64,000 nt of DNA from the NCBI RefSeq assembly GCF_000219535.2, contig NZ_CP007806.1:2204501-2268500 (forward strand), written 5' to 3'. The DNA comes from Brevibacillus laterosporus LMG 15441 (GTDB lineage Bacteria; Bacillota; Bacilli; Brevibacillales; Brevibacillaceae). Made by a program: the position numbers and the translations under genes. Below, piece by piece: positions 7,901 to 15,670 of the stretch; within the stretch, counting starts at the first letter, position 1, and every line of letters begins with the position of its first letter. The notes beneath the pieces were generated by a model. It saw only the letters and a program-made list of their open reading frames with translations, had not been told where the DNA came from and searched no databases.

Positions 7901-9461
7901 CATGAATGGTGTCAGTCGCTTTTTTGGAGGAGAAGATACACACTTAGGAGTCGGGCATGCTAAGGAAATGATGGATGGAATTCGCGAAATGTACAATAAA
8001 CAGGGAGCGAACCTCAAAAATAATGAAGATCTTGCCAATTATCTAAAAGATAATGATATTTCCGAAGAAGAAGCTGTGAATGCTTGGTCTGAGGCAAGTG
8101 GGAAGAAAAAAGAAATTCAGGAAAAGAAAAAACAGGCTTTTATCAAACAATATGAACGGACCCAGCTTGAAAATAAAGAGAAAGCTTCAATCGAAAAAGA
8201 AGCTAAGAAAAGCTACGATGAGAAATATCAAAAGGGACTCTTATCCAACATTACCGCAGATGAAGCTAAGATTAGGCTTAAAGAGGGCTACACAGAGGTA
8301 CAGAAAAAAAACGAGGCGGAGAGCTTACAGGCAGAATTGGATGGCGTGGCTACTGATAGCAAAGCTTTCCTTGATATGAAGGAGGCACAGATAAAACGCT
8401 TAGAAGAGGTATTACAGCGTGAATTAGCAATTTTTGATAGGTATATTGAAGAATCTAAGAAGCGCCTACAAAGCATTCAAAATAAAAATTCTGCAGAATA
8501 CAAGGAAGAAGAAAAGCGCTATAAGCAATTAATCGATGATCGAAAAAGTACAGACGAAGAAGGCCAAAAGCAGATAGATATGGACAGAAAGCTGGAACAG
8601 CAAAGACAATTTCAAACAAAGTTTTCTTCCGTACAAAAAAGGCTACAGCAGACAGAACAAGTCGCTCAAGCCAAGGAATTGATGGTTGCTATCAACATGG
8701 ACAGACAATCTAAGGCTTATGTTGGTGCATTACAAAAAATTACAAGCTCCAAAATTAGCGACTTACAAAAGAGGCTTGCTGAATTAAAAGCGATGGAGGC
8801 GAAGGGCGATCAAAGAGATGAGTTAGCCTTTGCTATTCAGGATTTGAATAATAGCATTTTGAATGAACAGCTTCGCTATAAGGATCTATCGCTATCCAAA
8901 ATTGGCATTGAGCGGATAGATTTAGAAGAGAAAGCGGGAGATCGAGAAAATGCGTACCTGGCAGAAAAGCTGAGACGAGGAGGCGCATCAGACGATTCCC
9001 CTGGACTGCGGGCACTACGTATTGCTTCTGCCAAACAAGAAGTTCAGGACATCAATAAGCTAATCGGGCAATACAAGAAGGATATGGTTGGAAAGAGTCC
9101 AGAAGAACAGAAGAAGTATATGCAAGAAATTCGGGATTTAACCAAACAATCTCTACAGGCTCAGCTAGGCATTCTTGAAGAAGTGAAATCGCCTGTAGGT
9201 ACCTTTAATTTGCCAGACGGCATAACAGCCATGAGCCGCTATGATTATTTGACGCGAGGAAATACGCATCAGTCCTTTACAGTTGGTTCAGGTGATGTAG
9301 TAGTAAATATCGCATTGCCTAATGTAACCAACAATACTACATCAGCACAATTAACTGCGATTGGGAATGGGATCGGTCGTGGCTTATTCACAGGTCGAGT
9401 AGGTAGCATACGCGACCAAATGCTAATGGGGACGGCAGCTTATCGTTCAAGTTATCCGTAA
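4980..9461 (+). CDS. Tail tape measure protein
   Basis: 1493 residues from ATG 4980, which follows GGCAGGTGAG; an in-frame ATG at 4890 lies inside the T frame and is a poor start. The long, helix-rich, Gln/Lys/Glu-rich sequence with coiled-coil stretches (residues about 1-200 and 1060-1390) and hydrophobic patches around 590-640 and 880-920 is typical of tape measure proteins. These fix tail length and enter the cell envelope at DNA release. At roughly 0.15 nm per residue, the family rule of thumb, the tail would be about 220 nm long. The C-terminus changes to a beta-rich segment (GSGDVVVNIALPNVTNN), probably binding the tail tip. The position after G-T supports the call. Confidence 0.85.
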   Translation: MNNEMRATFATELRASIQSSIQYSKELVRLDSRFGNLAARINAVHNSLRSFHREVNRDMGRKLHQQMNQDSSSMPASKNMGQRAGTLTQRMPELQSHMQRVSDEVQGKVKRGIQLELQKVADSIETLDIKSSPRLKKHLISQINLINEKLIQKIKKQFDLQVEHILQEFGQSTGRIQRHNRTLPPFRSSPVMLRSLDHGTTDTGITAGKKTSASPVSNEAAPATSVVTAINAQNAAIASIRNNLAVSGAKDPSSLFYQAIDIFNHIQQEEIKLYRSLSLLKDYRVDPNHAQSPVDQGKVASAIEGIKGFVRQQSSFYGLSFKQLFEVASIGGKTLTEPAEMKKLVQQVAQIKIIDPSTDMKAVANGLLVTKDKLGLSMQEMDDKIIRSIAAVTQMGTANSEQILQMINKTGNTFKSKTDADMLVGLSAASIQTNTNLGIYEKILKRFETDKGRDKAKELGVKTEEMDPATGGMKNRSAESMYKDFADMLSSLRNSAERDRLIDSFFGTTEGGRGGASQEALLAKTHAELITKMKGFDQSAFEGMLQQSLQNPTVNMNRVNTSLEVALDALVTELTPSINKVSYMLMNMADGVSRNMQLFASLADVLSNALLGLTLMKGIKWGWQKSGIPENWEKQRERTAYADRMKGMVSDPVVTSMMGNDLKGNHRKLRQQAADFQGNDIFLKRMQEFNSMSKAQHDHFKKYVASSGHKVNDFPTFFAMMEESKSWKEKGKVSYQERFNRNQTYANRLKTNPDSNQLIQPAFLNSLLASTADRTSFVQNMASHTEFKNVASRMGAMSQTEFEGFEKHLQELRRNGSPAVNSIMSLQQALDSYQNSLRQSSAVTRNASSTYLELSHAMRSMNEQVNRNKVGDKFKRFLSETSDLARGAGGAIGGLTANIFKMGAQLVAMLALAQAAKTVAMNMTTTDDQRQLMSAEKQEKDIVGVANTLRVAGDNGVWSLPNIGNTLYLMYGTFMNGVSRFFGGEDTHLGVGHAKEMMDGIREMYNKQGANLKNNEDLANYLKDNDISEEEAVNAWSEASGKKKEIQEKKKQAFIKQYERTQLENKEKASIEKEAKKSYDEKYQKGLLSNITADEAKIRLKEGYTEVQKKNEAESLQAELDGVATDSKAFLDMKEAQIKRLEEVLQRELAIFDRYIEESKKRLQSIQNKNSAEYKEEEKRYKQLIDDRKSTDEEGQKQIDMDRKLEQQRQFQTKFSSVQKRLQQTEQVAQAKELMVAINMDRQSKAYVGALQKITSSKISDLQKRLAELKAMEAKGDQRDELAFAIQDLNNSILNEQLRYKDLSLSKIGIERIDLEEKAGDRENAYLAEKLRRGGASDDSPGLRALRIASAKQEVQDINKLIGQYKKDMVGKSPEEQKKYMQEIRDLTKQSLQAQLGILEEVKSPVGTFNLPDGITAMSRYDYLTRGNTHQSFTVGSGDVVVNIALPNVTNNTTSAQLTAIGNGIGRGLFTGRVGSIRDQMLMGTAAYRSSYP

Positions 9462-9467
9462 TATTTC

Positions 9468-9500
9468 GTTATGAAAATGAAGCCCTACCTTATATTGAGG
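9468..9500 (+). promoter_or_regulatory. Class A promoter (copy 3) inside a terminator
   Basis: GTTAT (9468-9472), 16 bases, CTTATAT (9489-9495) then TGAGG. The CTTATAT box forms the last bases of the 5' arm and the loop of the terminator hairpin at 9483-9505. It would drive the tail-tip genes from 9588. Confidence 0.5.
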
Positions 9501-9515
9501 TAGGGTATTTCTTTT
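9483..9515 (+). terminator. Intrinsic terminator after tape measure gene
   Basis: Perfect 8-bp arms CCCTACCT (9483-9490) and AGGTAGGG (9498-9505) with loop TATATTG, then TATTTCTTTT. It ends the tape-measure transcript and overlaps a class A promoter. Confidence 0.8.
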
Positions 9516-9587
9516 ACTGAGCAACGAGCATGTTTTTCCTAAATATTTTCCCAAAAAAGGCTAAAGCTCTAACAAGGAGGTAGTAAT

Positions 9588-10205
9588 ATGACTCAGCAAA
9601 ACAGCTTTCATTCAGAAGATTACATATATAAAAAGCGCCTCTTTTATGATAATGGCATTCGTTTTACCGAGGTAAAAGCAAAGCTTATTAATGATTACAA
9701 ACCGCCTTCGCCTAATCTAAAGACACATGTAAACCAAACGCTGTCGTCTTCCGCTGGTTTAATCAGTCATGGAACCTCTCATTATACAACGACGCTTACC
9801 TTATTGTTTTACAGTAAAAAGGAATTTGCAGACTGGCTACAGTTTAGTGGAGCCAAGCATCGTTACTATGATGAAAAGGGTACGATTTATGTCGGGATTC
9901 TAACCGGGGAACCAGACATTAGAACAGCAGAGATGGAAATGAAATATATTGTGACGATTGGACTTTCTCTTATTCGGAAACAAGAGCATGAATACCGATA
10001 TAAAAATCAATTCATTGATATGGAGAAGCATTGGGCAAAAACATATGTTGATGAAATGCAACAGAGAGGCTTAATTGCCAACTATGAAGATGATGGTGAG
10101 GCAATTTCTTACTTCAGACCTGACAAAGTATGTACACGCGCAGAAGGAATCACCTTTTTGATGAGGACCTACCGTCATATTGATCGGATTTTAAGGGGGT
10201 ATTAA
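9588..10205 (+). CDS. Tail-tip protein with C-terminal SLH domain
   Basis: 205 residues after AAGGAGG. It occupies the place of a distal-tail protein, straight after the tape measure. Residues about 140-200 form an S-layer homology (SLH) domain: FIDMEKHWAKTYVDEM, RGLI, YFRPDKVCTRAEGITFLM match the family pattern (F-D-HWA, G-I, F-P-TRAE). SLH domains bind pyruvylated secondary cell-wall polymers and anchor S-layer proteins, so here the tail tip may grip the cell wall. The N-terminal 130 residues are not recognisable. The stop overlaps the next start (TAATG), showing translational coupling. It lacks a signal peptide, as expected for a particle protein. Confidence 0.65.
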   Translation: MTQQNSFHSEDYIYKKRLFYDNGIRFTEVKAKLINDYKPPSPNLKTHVNQTLSSSAGLISHGTSHYTTTLTLLFYSKKEFADWLQFSGAKHRYYDEKGTIYVGILTGEPDIRTAEMEMKYIVTIGLSLIRKQEHEYRYKNQFIDMEKHWAKTYVDEMQQRGLIANYEDDGEAISYFRPDKVCTRAEGITFLMRTYRHIDRILRGY

Positions 10206-11257
10206 TGGTGAGGCGTTGGATTGACATTGATCCACTAGATTGGTTTTATCGGGACTTGCTGGAGGCTACTCGTCTTCATTTGGATGGTGAAGGCACACAG
10301 AGTTTTATTGATGGGATGTATTATGATGCTTTTGAAAAAGGCTACGAGCGTATCGTCAAGCGCTTTGTTACCGTGGATGGACAACAGGAATTTCTCATTC
10401 CTGATTATAAAGTACATGATGATAATCCAATTTTTGTGATCGTACATGGGGTGGAGGTTCAGCCCGAGAAGGTAGAGAATGGGAAAATTACGCTGTCCAA
10501 TCCGATGTCAGGTGGAATTGAAGTTGTCTGTATTACTTTCGGGAAGCCCAAATATAAGCAGGAAGGCTGTGTATATACACCCTTTAGCACTTGCGGGGAA
10601 AATGCTGTCCGCATGCCATCTGCGGATGTGATGAAAAAATCCCAATATACGTTTAGCCTACGCTTAACGCCCGAAACTTGTACGGTTTTAGGGGTGAAGC
10701 TAAAGCGCAAGCTAGTAGATATTCAACCAGGAGATCATCCAGAACAGAAAATAAAAGAAGCGATTGGCTTTAATCGAGATGTATTTGTTATGCACGCAGG
10801 ACGAGTATATCTACCATACATGTATAATGGCTATCCGGCAAAAGTGACGTACACCTACAAGGTGGGGGGAAAATTCAAAACAACAACAGACACAGTCATA
10901 GTAGAGTCAAGCTGTGTTCGTTATAATGATCGATTTTTCCCAAAAGTCCAATTAAGAAGATTTGAATTTATGGTATTCCTGCAACGTATGAGAAGAAGCT
11001 TTTACAATCGTTTTACAGATAAGGAGTACAAGCCTAATCCATATCCAACTCGTTACATTGCTGATCAGGATACCTTTTCTGGCAAGTGGTACGAGTCGGA
11101 TGTGATCGATATTTTAGAGGAAAGATTTTTGGATGGATGCTACGCGTTTCCACTATATGAGGATGAACGCTTTGAACCAGAGGAATGTATCACGCGTGCC
11201 GAAGCAATCGTTTTTCTCAATCGATTCATTGAATGGGCAATAGAAAGGTTTAGGTAG
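10205..11257 (+). CDS. Tail-tip protein with C-terminal SLH-like domain
   Basis: 350 residues, translationally coupled to the gene before (TAATG). Residues about 1-60 resemble the type of domain in which a short VDGQQEFLIPDY segment precedes a hairpin, as in the repeat domains of the later 611-aa protein. Residues about 285-345 look like an SLH domain (DTFSGKWYESDVIDILEERF, then RFEPEECITRAEAIVFLNRF), with the conserved ITRAE. Two neighbouring tail genes ending in SLH domains suggests that both face the cell wall. No known tail family can be named for the rest. It is followed after 10 bases by the hub gene, so it probably belongs to the tip complex. Confidence 0.6.
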   Translation: MVRRWIDIDPLDWFYRDLLEATRLHLDGEGTQSFIDGMYYDAFEKGYERIVKRFVTVDGQQEFLIPDYKVHDDNPIFVIVHGVEVQPEKVENGKITLSNPMSGGIEVVCITFGKPKYKQEGCVYTPFSTCGENAVRMPSADVMKKSQYTFSLRLTPETCTVLGVKLKRKLVDIQPGDHPEQKIKEAIGFNRDVFVMHAGRVYLPYMYNGYPAKVTYTYKVGGKFKTTTDTVIVESSCVRYNDRFFPKVQLRRFEFMVFLQRMRRSFYNRFTDKEYKPNPYPTRYIADQDTFSGKWYESDVIDILEERFLDGCYAFPLYEDERFEPEECITRAEAIVFLNRFIEWAIERFR

Positions 11258-11267
11258 GTGACGCAAA

Positions 11268-14200
11268 ATGGCTTTTGTAAGTGATGTGAACTATCCTTCC
11301 TCCAGATTACTGGAGTCGATTATGAGACGAATAAATGCGTATGGAACACAGCCACGTGTAATTATTGAGCTAGATAAGCTGTCTTACGTGCCTGGAGTTC
11401 GGCAAAAATATGATACGGTACAGTACGTGTATGACTCAGTTGTAGGAAATATGCTGTCCATCGACGGGATCACACCATTAACGAATGAAACAGATGGTAC
11501 ACCAATTATCGCCCCGACCGAATTGATTAATACAACGATGTCAATGCCGATTTTGTCCAGTAGAACGATGATTGGTAAGAAGAATGACAGTACTCATATA
11601 AATGGGATGCTGATTACAGATTGGCATGACTCTGATCCAAGGTGTTCTAGAAAAAGACATAAAGGGATCGATTTGGACTGTGAAAAAGGTGACCATATCC
11701 ATGCTGTATGGGGAGGCCGTATCGTGCAAGCAGGCTGGATAAATGGGTACGGCGCTGCTGTGTACATTGATCACGGGAACGGCTGGTCTACTCGTTACGC
11801 TCATATGAAACCGAATCACCTGCTGGTTACAAAAGGGGAAACGGTTCATGCAGGGCAACCGATTGGGATTGGCTGGAATTCGGGACTCGTGATTAAAGGA
11901 GGGGGAGGTGACGGTTCCCATCTTCATTTTGAGGTGCGGCAGAATGGTCAGGACCTTAATCCGGAGCCATTTCTACGGGGTGAGAAGGTAATTCAGGCTC
12001 CAGCACGTATCCTGTCACCAACTCAAAAATCCGTGCAATCAGCAGGTACCACTATTGAATATTCGATGGAAGCCACTGCCTATCATGCAAAATGTATGGG
12101 GTGTACAGGAATTACAAAAGGGGGAACGGATGTTAGTGTCTGGAAAAACGATAAAATCATCGCTGTCGATCCCTCTATCATCCCCCTCAAAAGTAAAGTA
12201 GAGGTAATTGTCGATGGCGTTAGCTGGGGAGAATATCTGGCTGATGACATTGGTGGAGCGATCAAGGGTAATAAGATTGATATTTTAATGGAAAATGATC
12301 AAAAGTGCAGGGCATTTGGCAGAAAACAAGTTCTTGTTCGGGTAAAAAGCTGGGGAGATGGTAGGGCACGCAAGTCGGATGGTCAGATTGATCATGCCGT
12401 TTCCACCTATCAATTTAACCGGACAACTGAAAAGATTTCCTATTATAAGGATTTTACTGCAAAAAAGACGGCATTAGACCTTGCTAAATATATAGAGATA
12501 GCAGGTGCCGAGCAGTACATCGACTACGATTCACACAAAAAAACCTATCATCTTCTTGGATTTAAGAAAACCAATGCGGCCGGACAAATGAAAAAGTTTA
12601 CGTTTGAGCATGACTGGTTTAAGGCTGGCAGTTTAGGCTGGGCTTATATGGCCAATCTGGAATTGGAAGATGTGGTTCAGGTCAAGGTTGATGGGGTCAC
12701 AGTAGCTACGATAAAAGGTGTAAATGCCAAGTATGGGATAGCATATCCACCATCTATTCCTGTCCCAAAAGGAAAACACAAAATCGAATTTGCTTTATCC
12801 AATCCCTCAAAAGCTTCTACTGGACGTTTTGGCATTCTTTTCTTAAAAGCACGTGAATTCGATGTAGAATCAATTAATAGGAAAACGGTTTGGGATTATG
12901 AAGATACGATGAGTTCTGCGAAGAATTGGATTATGTATCAGCAAGCAGATATTAAGGATAATGGTGCCTATCAAACCATTACGTCTAAGGGAAAAGAAGC
13001 AGGTCTAGAACGAGTGGGCAGGGTGAAAAGCTTCCCATTTACCATTCAATTTAAGGTGAAGGTTGATAAAGCTTCCCAAGGAAAGGTATATATCTCTGAT
13101 GGAAAAAAAGGGTATCAAATCGAGATTACCGACGCGGGGATCAGTACCAATGGTGGAGCCTATCAAGTGGACAATAAAAAGGATTTTGTGGAGTATGTTG
13201 TTGTTTGTCATAATGAAACGGATATGGATGTCTATATTAAGAAGCAGCTCCCTGATGATAAAGAAAAGTGGGAAAATACAGGTGTGCGCGGAACAGCCGT
13301 TCCTTATGGGACAAACCGTATTTTGTTTGCTGTTTCGAAGGGAGCCATACACCTTGCTGATGTGAGGTATGCATTCAGTAATTATGCTATCGAACAGTTT
13401 GCTACGCACATTGGGAATACGTACAAAGAAAAGTGGTATGAGGTGGGGAGCTTTCAATACGAGGATACGTTCGTCTTAGAAGGTGACATCATGTCCTGGG
13501 AGGTGAACTCACATCTAGATACCTCCTCTACAACTGCTACTATTACGCTAAATAACGTAACGGGGAAATATTCTCCTACATTTGAGAGAAATACGATTTT
13601 TCCTGACACCTATAAAAGTTTACCGTCTCCCTATTCTTATTGGGAGGAAGGCGAAATGCGCCATGTTATTAGTGAAGGGACGCCTATTCGAATCTATGCT
13701 GGCTATGGAGAAGATGTGGTTCGCATTTTTACAGGACTAATTAAGGGTGAAATTGAAGAGGACGCCGAGGCTAAAACGATCACCTTTCATTGTGTTGATC
13801 GGTACGATATGCTGGAGGAATTTGTATTTTATAAACAGATGTCCTACCCACCAGAAGAAGCGTATGCAGGTGATGGTGGAGCCTTTGCTTGGCTAAAATC
13901 TAGTATTGTTGAAGATATCGCAGTGACTGCTGGATTAAGCAATTGGCGGGTTCATTATGAAGATACCAAATACCCAGATTACGAAATTGAGGAGACAGTC
14001 TATATTGATGTAAATAAAGGGAAGAACACCTTTATGAAATTTAATAGAAAGACAAATGAATTAGAGGCAGTTACGCAGGAAAGTGCGAAAACAGTGGGAG
14101 GCTGGCAAAATCCATTTGTTTCGTCTGTCACCTTCCAGCCAGGAACCAGAGCAGCAGATGCTATTCAGTCATTGCTACAAGATATGCCCTACAGAGCCTA

Positions 14201-14729
14201 CTGTGATAGATATGGAACCTTTCATGTAAAACGTCTCTCCTTCCTCGATGTCCCCCAATGGCAAATGATAGATTCAGCGAAATGGGAGTTTGTCGATAGT
14301 AACAATCTGCTAGAAATGACCTCCTCTACAGACTATTCGCGAATTCGAAATCACCTGATGATTTCGGGCTCAGCAGGTTTGGTTGAGCATTTTTTTGATA
14401 AGAGTTTATTAGTGGCCACGAAAGGAAATATTCGAACAGCTGGTATGCATATGGCTTGGATTGAGGAAAAGGATGGAGCTACCATGCGTGGTTTGAAGGA
14501 AGAGATTGCTAATAAAATTTTCTTTGATATGAAACGTCAGGCACGTACAAAAAATGTAGTGGTGAAGGGCAATCCATTTATTGAATTGCTAGATGGCTGT
14601 TACGTGTATGATCAAAATACGTATACAGCCGGCTACTATCTGATTAAAGGAAACAGGCTTGTTGGCAATGAAAGCGGCATGGTTAACTTTTTGGAACTAA
14701 CCTGGCACTCTTTGCCACAGCCTAAATAG
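11268..14729 (+). CDS. Tail hub / tail-associated lysin with M23 and 3D domains
   Basis: 1153 residues after AGGTAGGTG. Residues about 125-235 are an M23 (LytM-type) zinc peptidase: HKGIDLD, YGAAVYIDHGNGWSTRYAHM and GSHLHFEV carry the metal ligands. Residues about 265-365 are a 3D domain (first described around YabE/Rpf-type wall enzymes) with IIAVDPSIIPLKSKV and DDIGGAIKGNKID, whose aspartates are catalytic in lytic transglycosylases of the MltA-like fold. The middle is beta-rich, possibly carbohydrate-binding. The last 450 residues look like a phage hub (gp27/Tal-like: DIMSWEVNSHLDTSS, VRIFTGLIKGEIEED, TTTITFHCVDRYDM-like). In siphophages such a protein caps the tube and digests peptidoglycan at infection. 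Carrying peptidase and glycan-cleaving domains at the same end is unusual. Confidence 0.8.
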   Translation: MAFVSDVNYPSSRLLESIMRRINAYGTQPRVIIELDKLSYVPGVRQKYDTVQYVYDSVVGNMLSIDGITPLTNETDGTPIIAPTELINTTMSMPILSSRTMIGKKNDSTHINGMLITDWHDSDPRCSRKRHKGIDLDCEKGDHIHAVWGGRIVQAGWINGYGAAVYIDHGNGWSTRYAHMKPNHLLVTKGETVHAGQPIGIGWNSGLVIKGGGGDGSHLHFEVRQNGQDLNPEPFLRGEKVIQAPARILSPTQKSVQSAGTTIEYSMEATAYHAKCMGCTGITKGGTDVSVWKNDKIIAVDPSIIPLKSKVEVIVDGVSWGEYLADDIGGAIKGNKIDILMENDQKCRAFGRKQVLVRVKSWGDGRARKSDGQIDHAVSTYQFNRTTEKISYYKDFTAKKTALDLAKYIEIAGAEQYIDYDSHKKTYHLLGFKKTNAAGQMKKFTFEHDWFKAGSLGWAYMANLELEDVVQVKVDGVTVATIKGVNAKYGIAYPPSIPVPKGKHKIEFALSNPSKASTGRFGILFLKAREFDVESINRKTVWDYEDTMSSAKNWIMYQQADIKDNGAYQTITSKGKEAGLERVGRVKSFPFTIQFKVKVDKASQGKVYISDGKKGYQIEITDAGISTNGGAYQVDNKKDFVEYVVVCHNETDMDVYIKKQLPDDKEKWENTGVRGTAVPYGTNRILFAVSKGAIHLADVRYAFSNYAIEQFATHIGNTYKEKWYEVGSFQYEDTFVLEGDIMSWEVNSHLDTSSTTATITLNNVTGKYSPTFERNTIFPDTYKSLPSPYSYWEEGEMRHVISEGTPIRIYAGYGEDVVRIFTGLIKGEIEEDAEAKTITFHCVDRYDMLEEFVFYKQMSYPPEEAYAGDGGAFAWLKSSIVEDIAVTAGLSNWRVHYEDTKYPDYEIEETVYIDVNKGKNTFMKFNRKTNELEAVTQESAKTVGGWQNPFVSSVTFQPGTRAADAIQSLLQDMPYRAYCDRYGTFHVKRLSFLDVPQWQMIDSAKWEFVDSNNLLEMTSSTDYSRIRNHLMISGSAGLVEHFFDKSLLVATKGNIRTAGMHMAWIEEKDGATMRGLKEEIANKIFFDMKRQARTKNVVVKGNPFIELLDGCYVYDQNTYTAGYYLIKGNRLVGNESGMVNFLELTWHSLPQPK

Positions 14730-14765
14730 TGAAAAGACTCATCGTACTTGTATGACATCTCCATA

Positions 14766-14816
14766 AAAAAGCAAGGAAAGTTTACGTATCAAACGATAAC
14801 TGTTCCTTGCTTTTTC
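14766..14816 (+). terminator. Intrinsic terminator after hub gene
   Basis: Perfect 13-bp arms AAAAAGCAAGGAA (14766-14778) and TTCCTTGCTTTTT (14803-14815). The 3' arm forms the spacer of the class A promoter at 14795-14822, so termination and re-initiation are built into one stretch. Confidence 0.85.
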
Positions 14817-14827
14817 TTATATTGAAA
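14795..14827 (+). promoter_or_regulatory. Class A promoter (copy 4), start of appendage operon
   Basis: GATAA (14795-14799), exactly 16 bases, CTTATAT (14816-14822), then TGAAAT. It shares the core with copy 1 (CTTATATTGAAAT). The appendage genes from 14845 follow with no further strong terminator for about 14 kb. Confidence 0.6.
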
Positions 14828-14844
14828 TAGAAGCTGAGGTGTTG

Positions 14845-15264
14845 ATGATGTTCAATCGTAACTTTACAAACGCAAATGAAGTTTTCCCCATTATAGACCT
14901 GATTAGAAGAGAGCTGAAAAAAGGGGGGCTATACGCAGGGGGGGATGATTTAACCATTGTCCAGAGCCAGAGGGAGCCTGAGGTTGTGAGTGTTGAGGTA
15001 TTGCGAGAATTGGCATCACATCCATCACTGGTTACTACCGTTATTTATACATATGACAATGGGACAATTGAAAAGCTCAGTCTTGAACGTGATGATAGCT
15101 TACTAATCACGGGTTTTTTAATCGAAGTAGAGCAATCCTCCATTGTAAATGAGGAGCTGGAGGAGGAGACAGACATTCAAGCATGTAGAGCGATTCAGGG
15201 CAGCATTATTCGAGAAAACGGTTTGTTTAAGAGTCTTCAACTTGATTATGTAAGGGCGGTGTAG
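14845..15264 (+). CDS. Phage structural-operon protein, unknown function
   Basis: About 139 residues. GAGGTG lies just upstream; ATG 14845, ATG 14848 and GTG 14839 are all possible starts. The sequence is acidic with no signal peptide, membrane segment or recognisable motif. It is the first gene after the class A promoter that opens the appendage operon, and its stop abuts the next start, so the two are probably co-translated. A connector between the tail tip and the appendages would suit the position, but this is a guess. Confidence 0.5.
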   Translation: MMFNRNFTNANEVFPIIDLIRRELKKGGLYAGGDDLTIVQSQREPEVVSVEVLRELASHPSLVTTVIYTYDNGTIEKLSLERDDSLLITGFLIEVEQSSIVNEELEEETDIQACRAIQGSIIRENGLFKSLQLDYVRAV

Positions 15265-15654
15265 GTGTTGGCGAGTGGTGCTAATTTTGCTAGTTATGTA
15301 GTTGGCGGAAGGCTTGATCCGCCTTTTATGCCAACGAAAACAACTCCTTATATTGAGGGGATCATTCTTACCTCCAAAGGCCTTGGCAAGATAGATCATA
15401 CGTTAGCTATTGCTGAGGATAGTGAACTACTTTCCATTGCTGTTGGGTCTTCCCATTATGAAGCAAAGGATTTTTGGAATTTTTACGTAAACAATCAATT
15501 GATTTGCAAGAACATCTATACAAAGGATTTACCTGAGGGAATGTATTTAACAGCTCTTATACCATGTAAGGCAGGGAGTACCTTCTATTTTGAATTTTTT
15601 AATGAGGGTGGAAAAAATAAATATATTTGGGTGAATTATCAAATGCTGAGGTAG
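15265..15654 (+). CDS. Small particle protein; stand-alone copy of a module shared with the metalloprotease
   Basis: 129 residues starting at GTG 15265 or TTG 15268. The sequence (YVVGGRLDPPFMPTKT, then DFWNFYVNNQLICKNIYTKDLPEGMY, PCKAGSTFYFEF) is clearly homologous over its whole length to the N-terminal 130 residues of the protein at 40021 (YVVGGRLDPPYYPTKT, DYWNLLIGNKLIAKNIYCKNFEEGLY, PIKAGTICKLEF). It looks like a compact beta-sandwich. Because one copy sits in the structural operon and the other carries a protease, the shared part is likely a particle-attachment or assembly module. This is inferred, with no named family. Confidence 0.6.
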   Translation: MLASGANFASYVVGGRLDPPFMPTKTTPYIEGIILTSKGLGKIDHTLAIAEDSELLSIAVGSSHYEAKDFWNFYVNNQLICKNIYTKDLPEGMYLTALIPCKAGSTFYFEFFNEGGKNKYIWVNYQMLR

Positions 15655-15670
15655 GAAGGGAGGAGATTAT

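Noticed and set aside
2868-14729. Contractile tail / R-type tailocin or extracellular contractile injection system
   Set aside because: No sheath, gp25-like, baseplate wedge or AAA+ ATPase gene was found; the order tube, G/G-T, tape measure, tip, hub fits a non-contractile tail.
15347-15353. CTTATATTGAGG inside the gene at 15265
   Set aside because: The word matches the class A core, but the 16-base-upstream position has TTATG rather than GTTAA, and it lies inside a coding sequence (TPYIEG).
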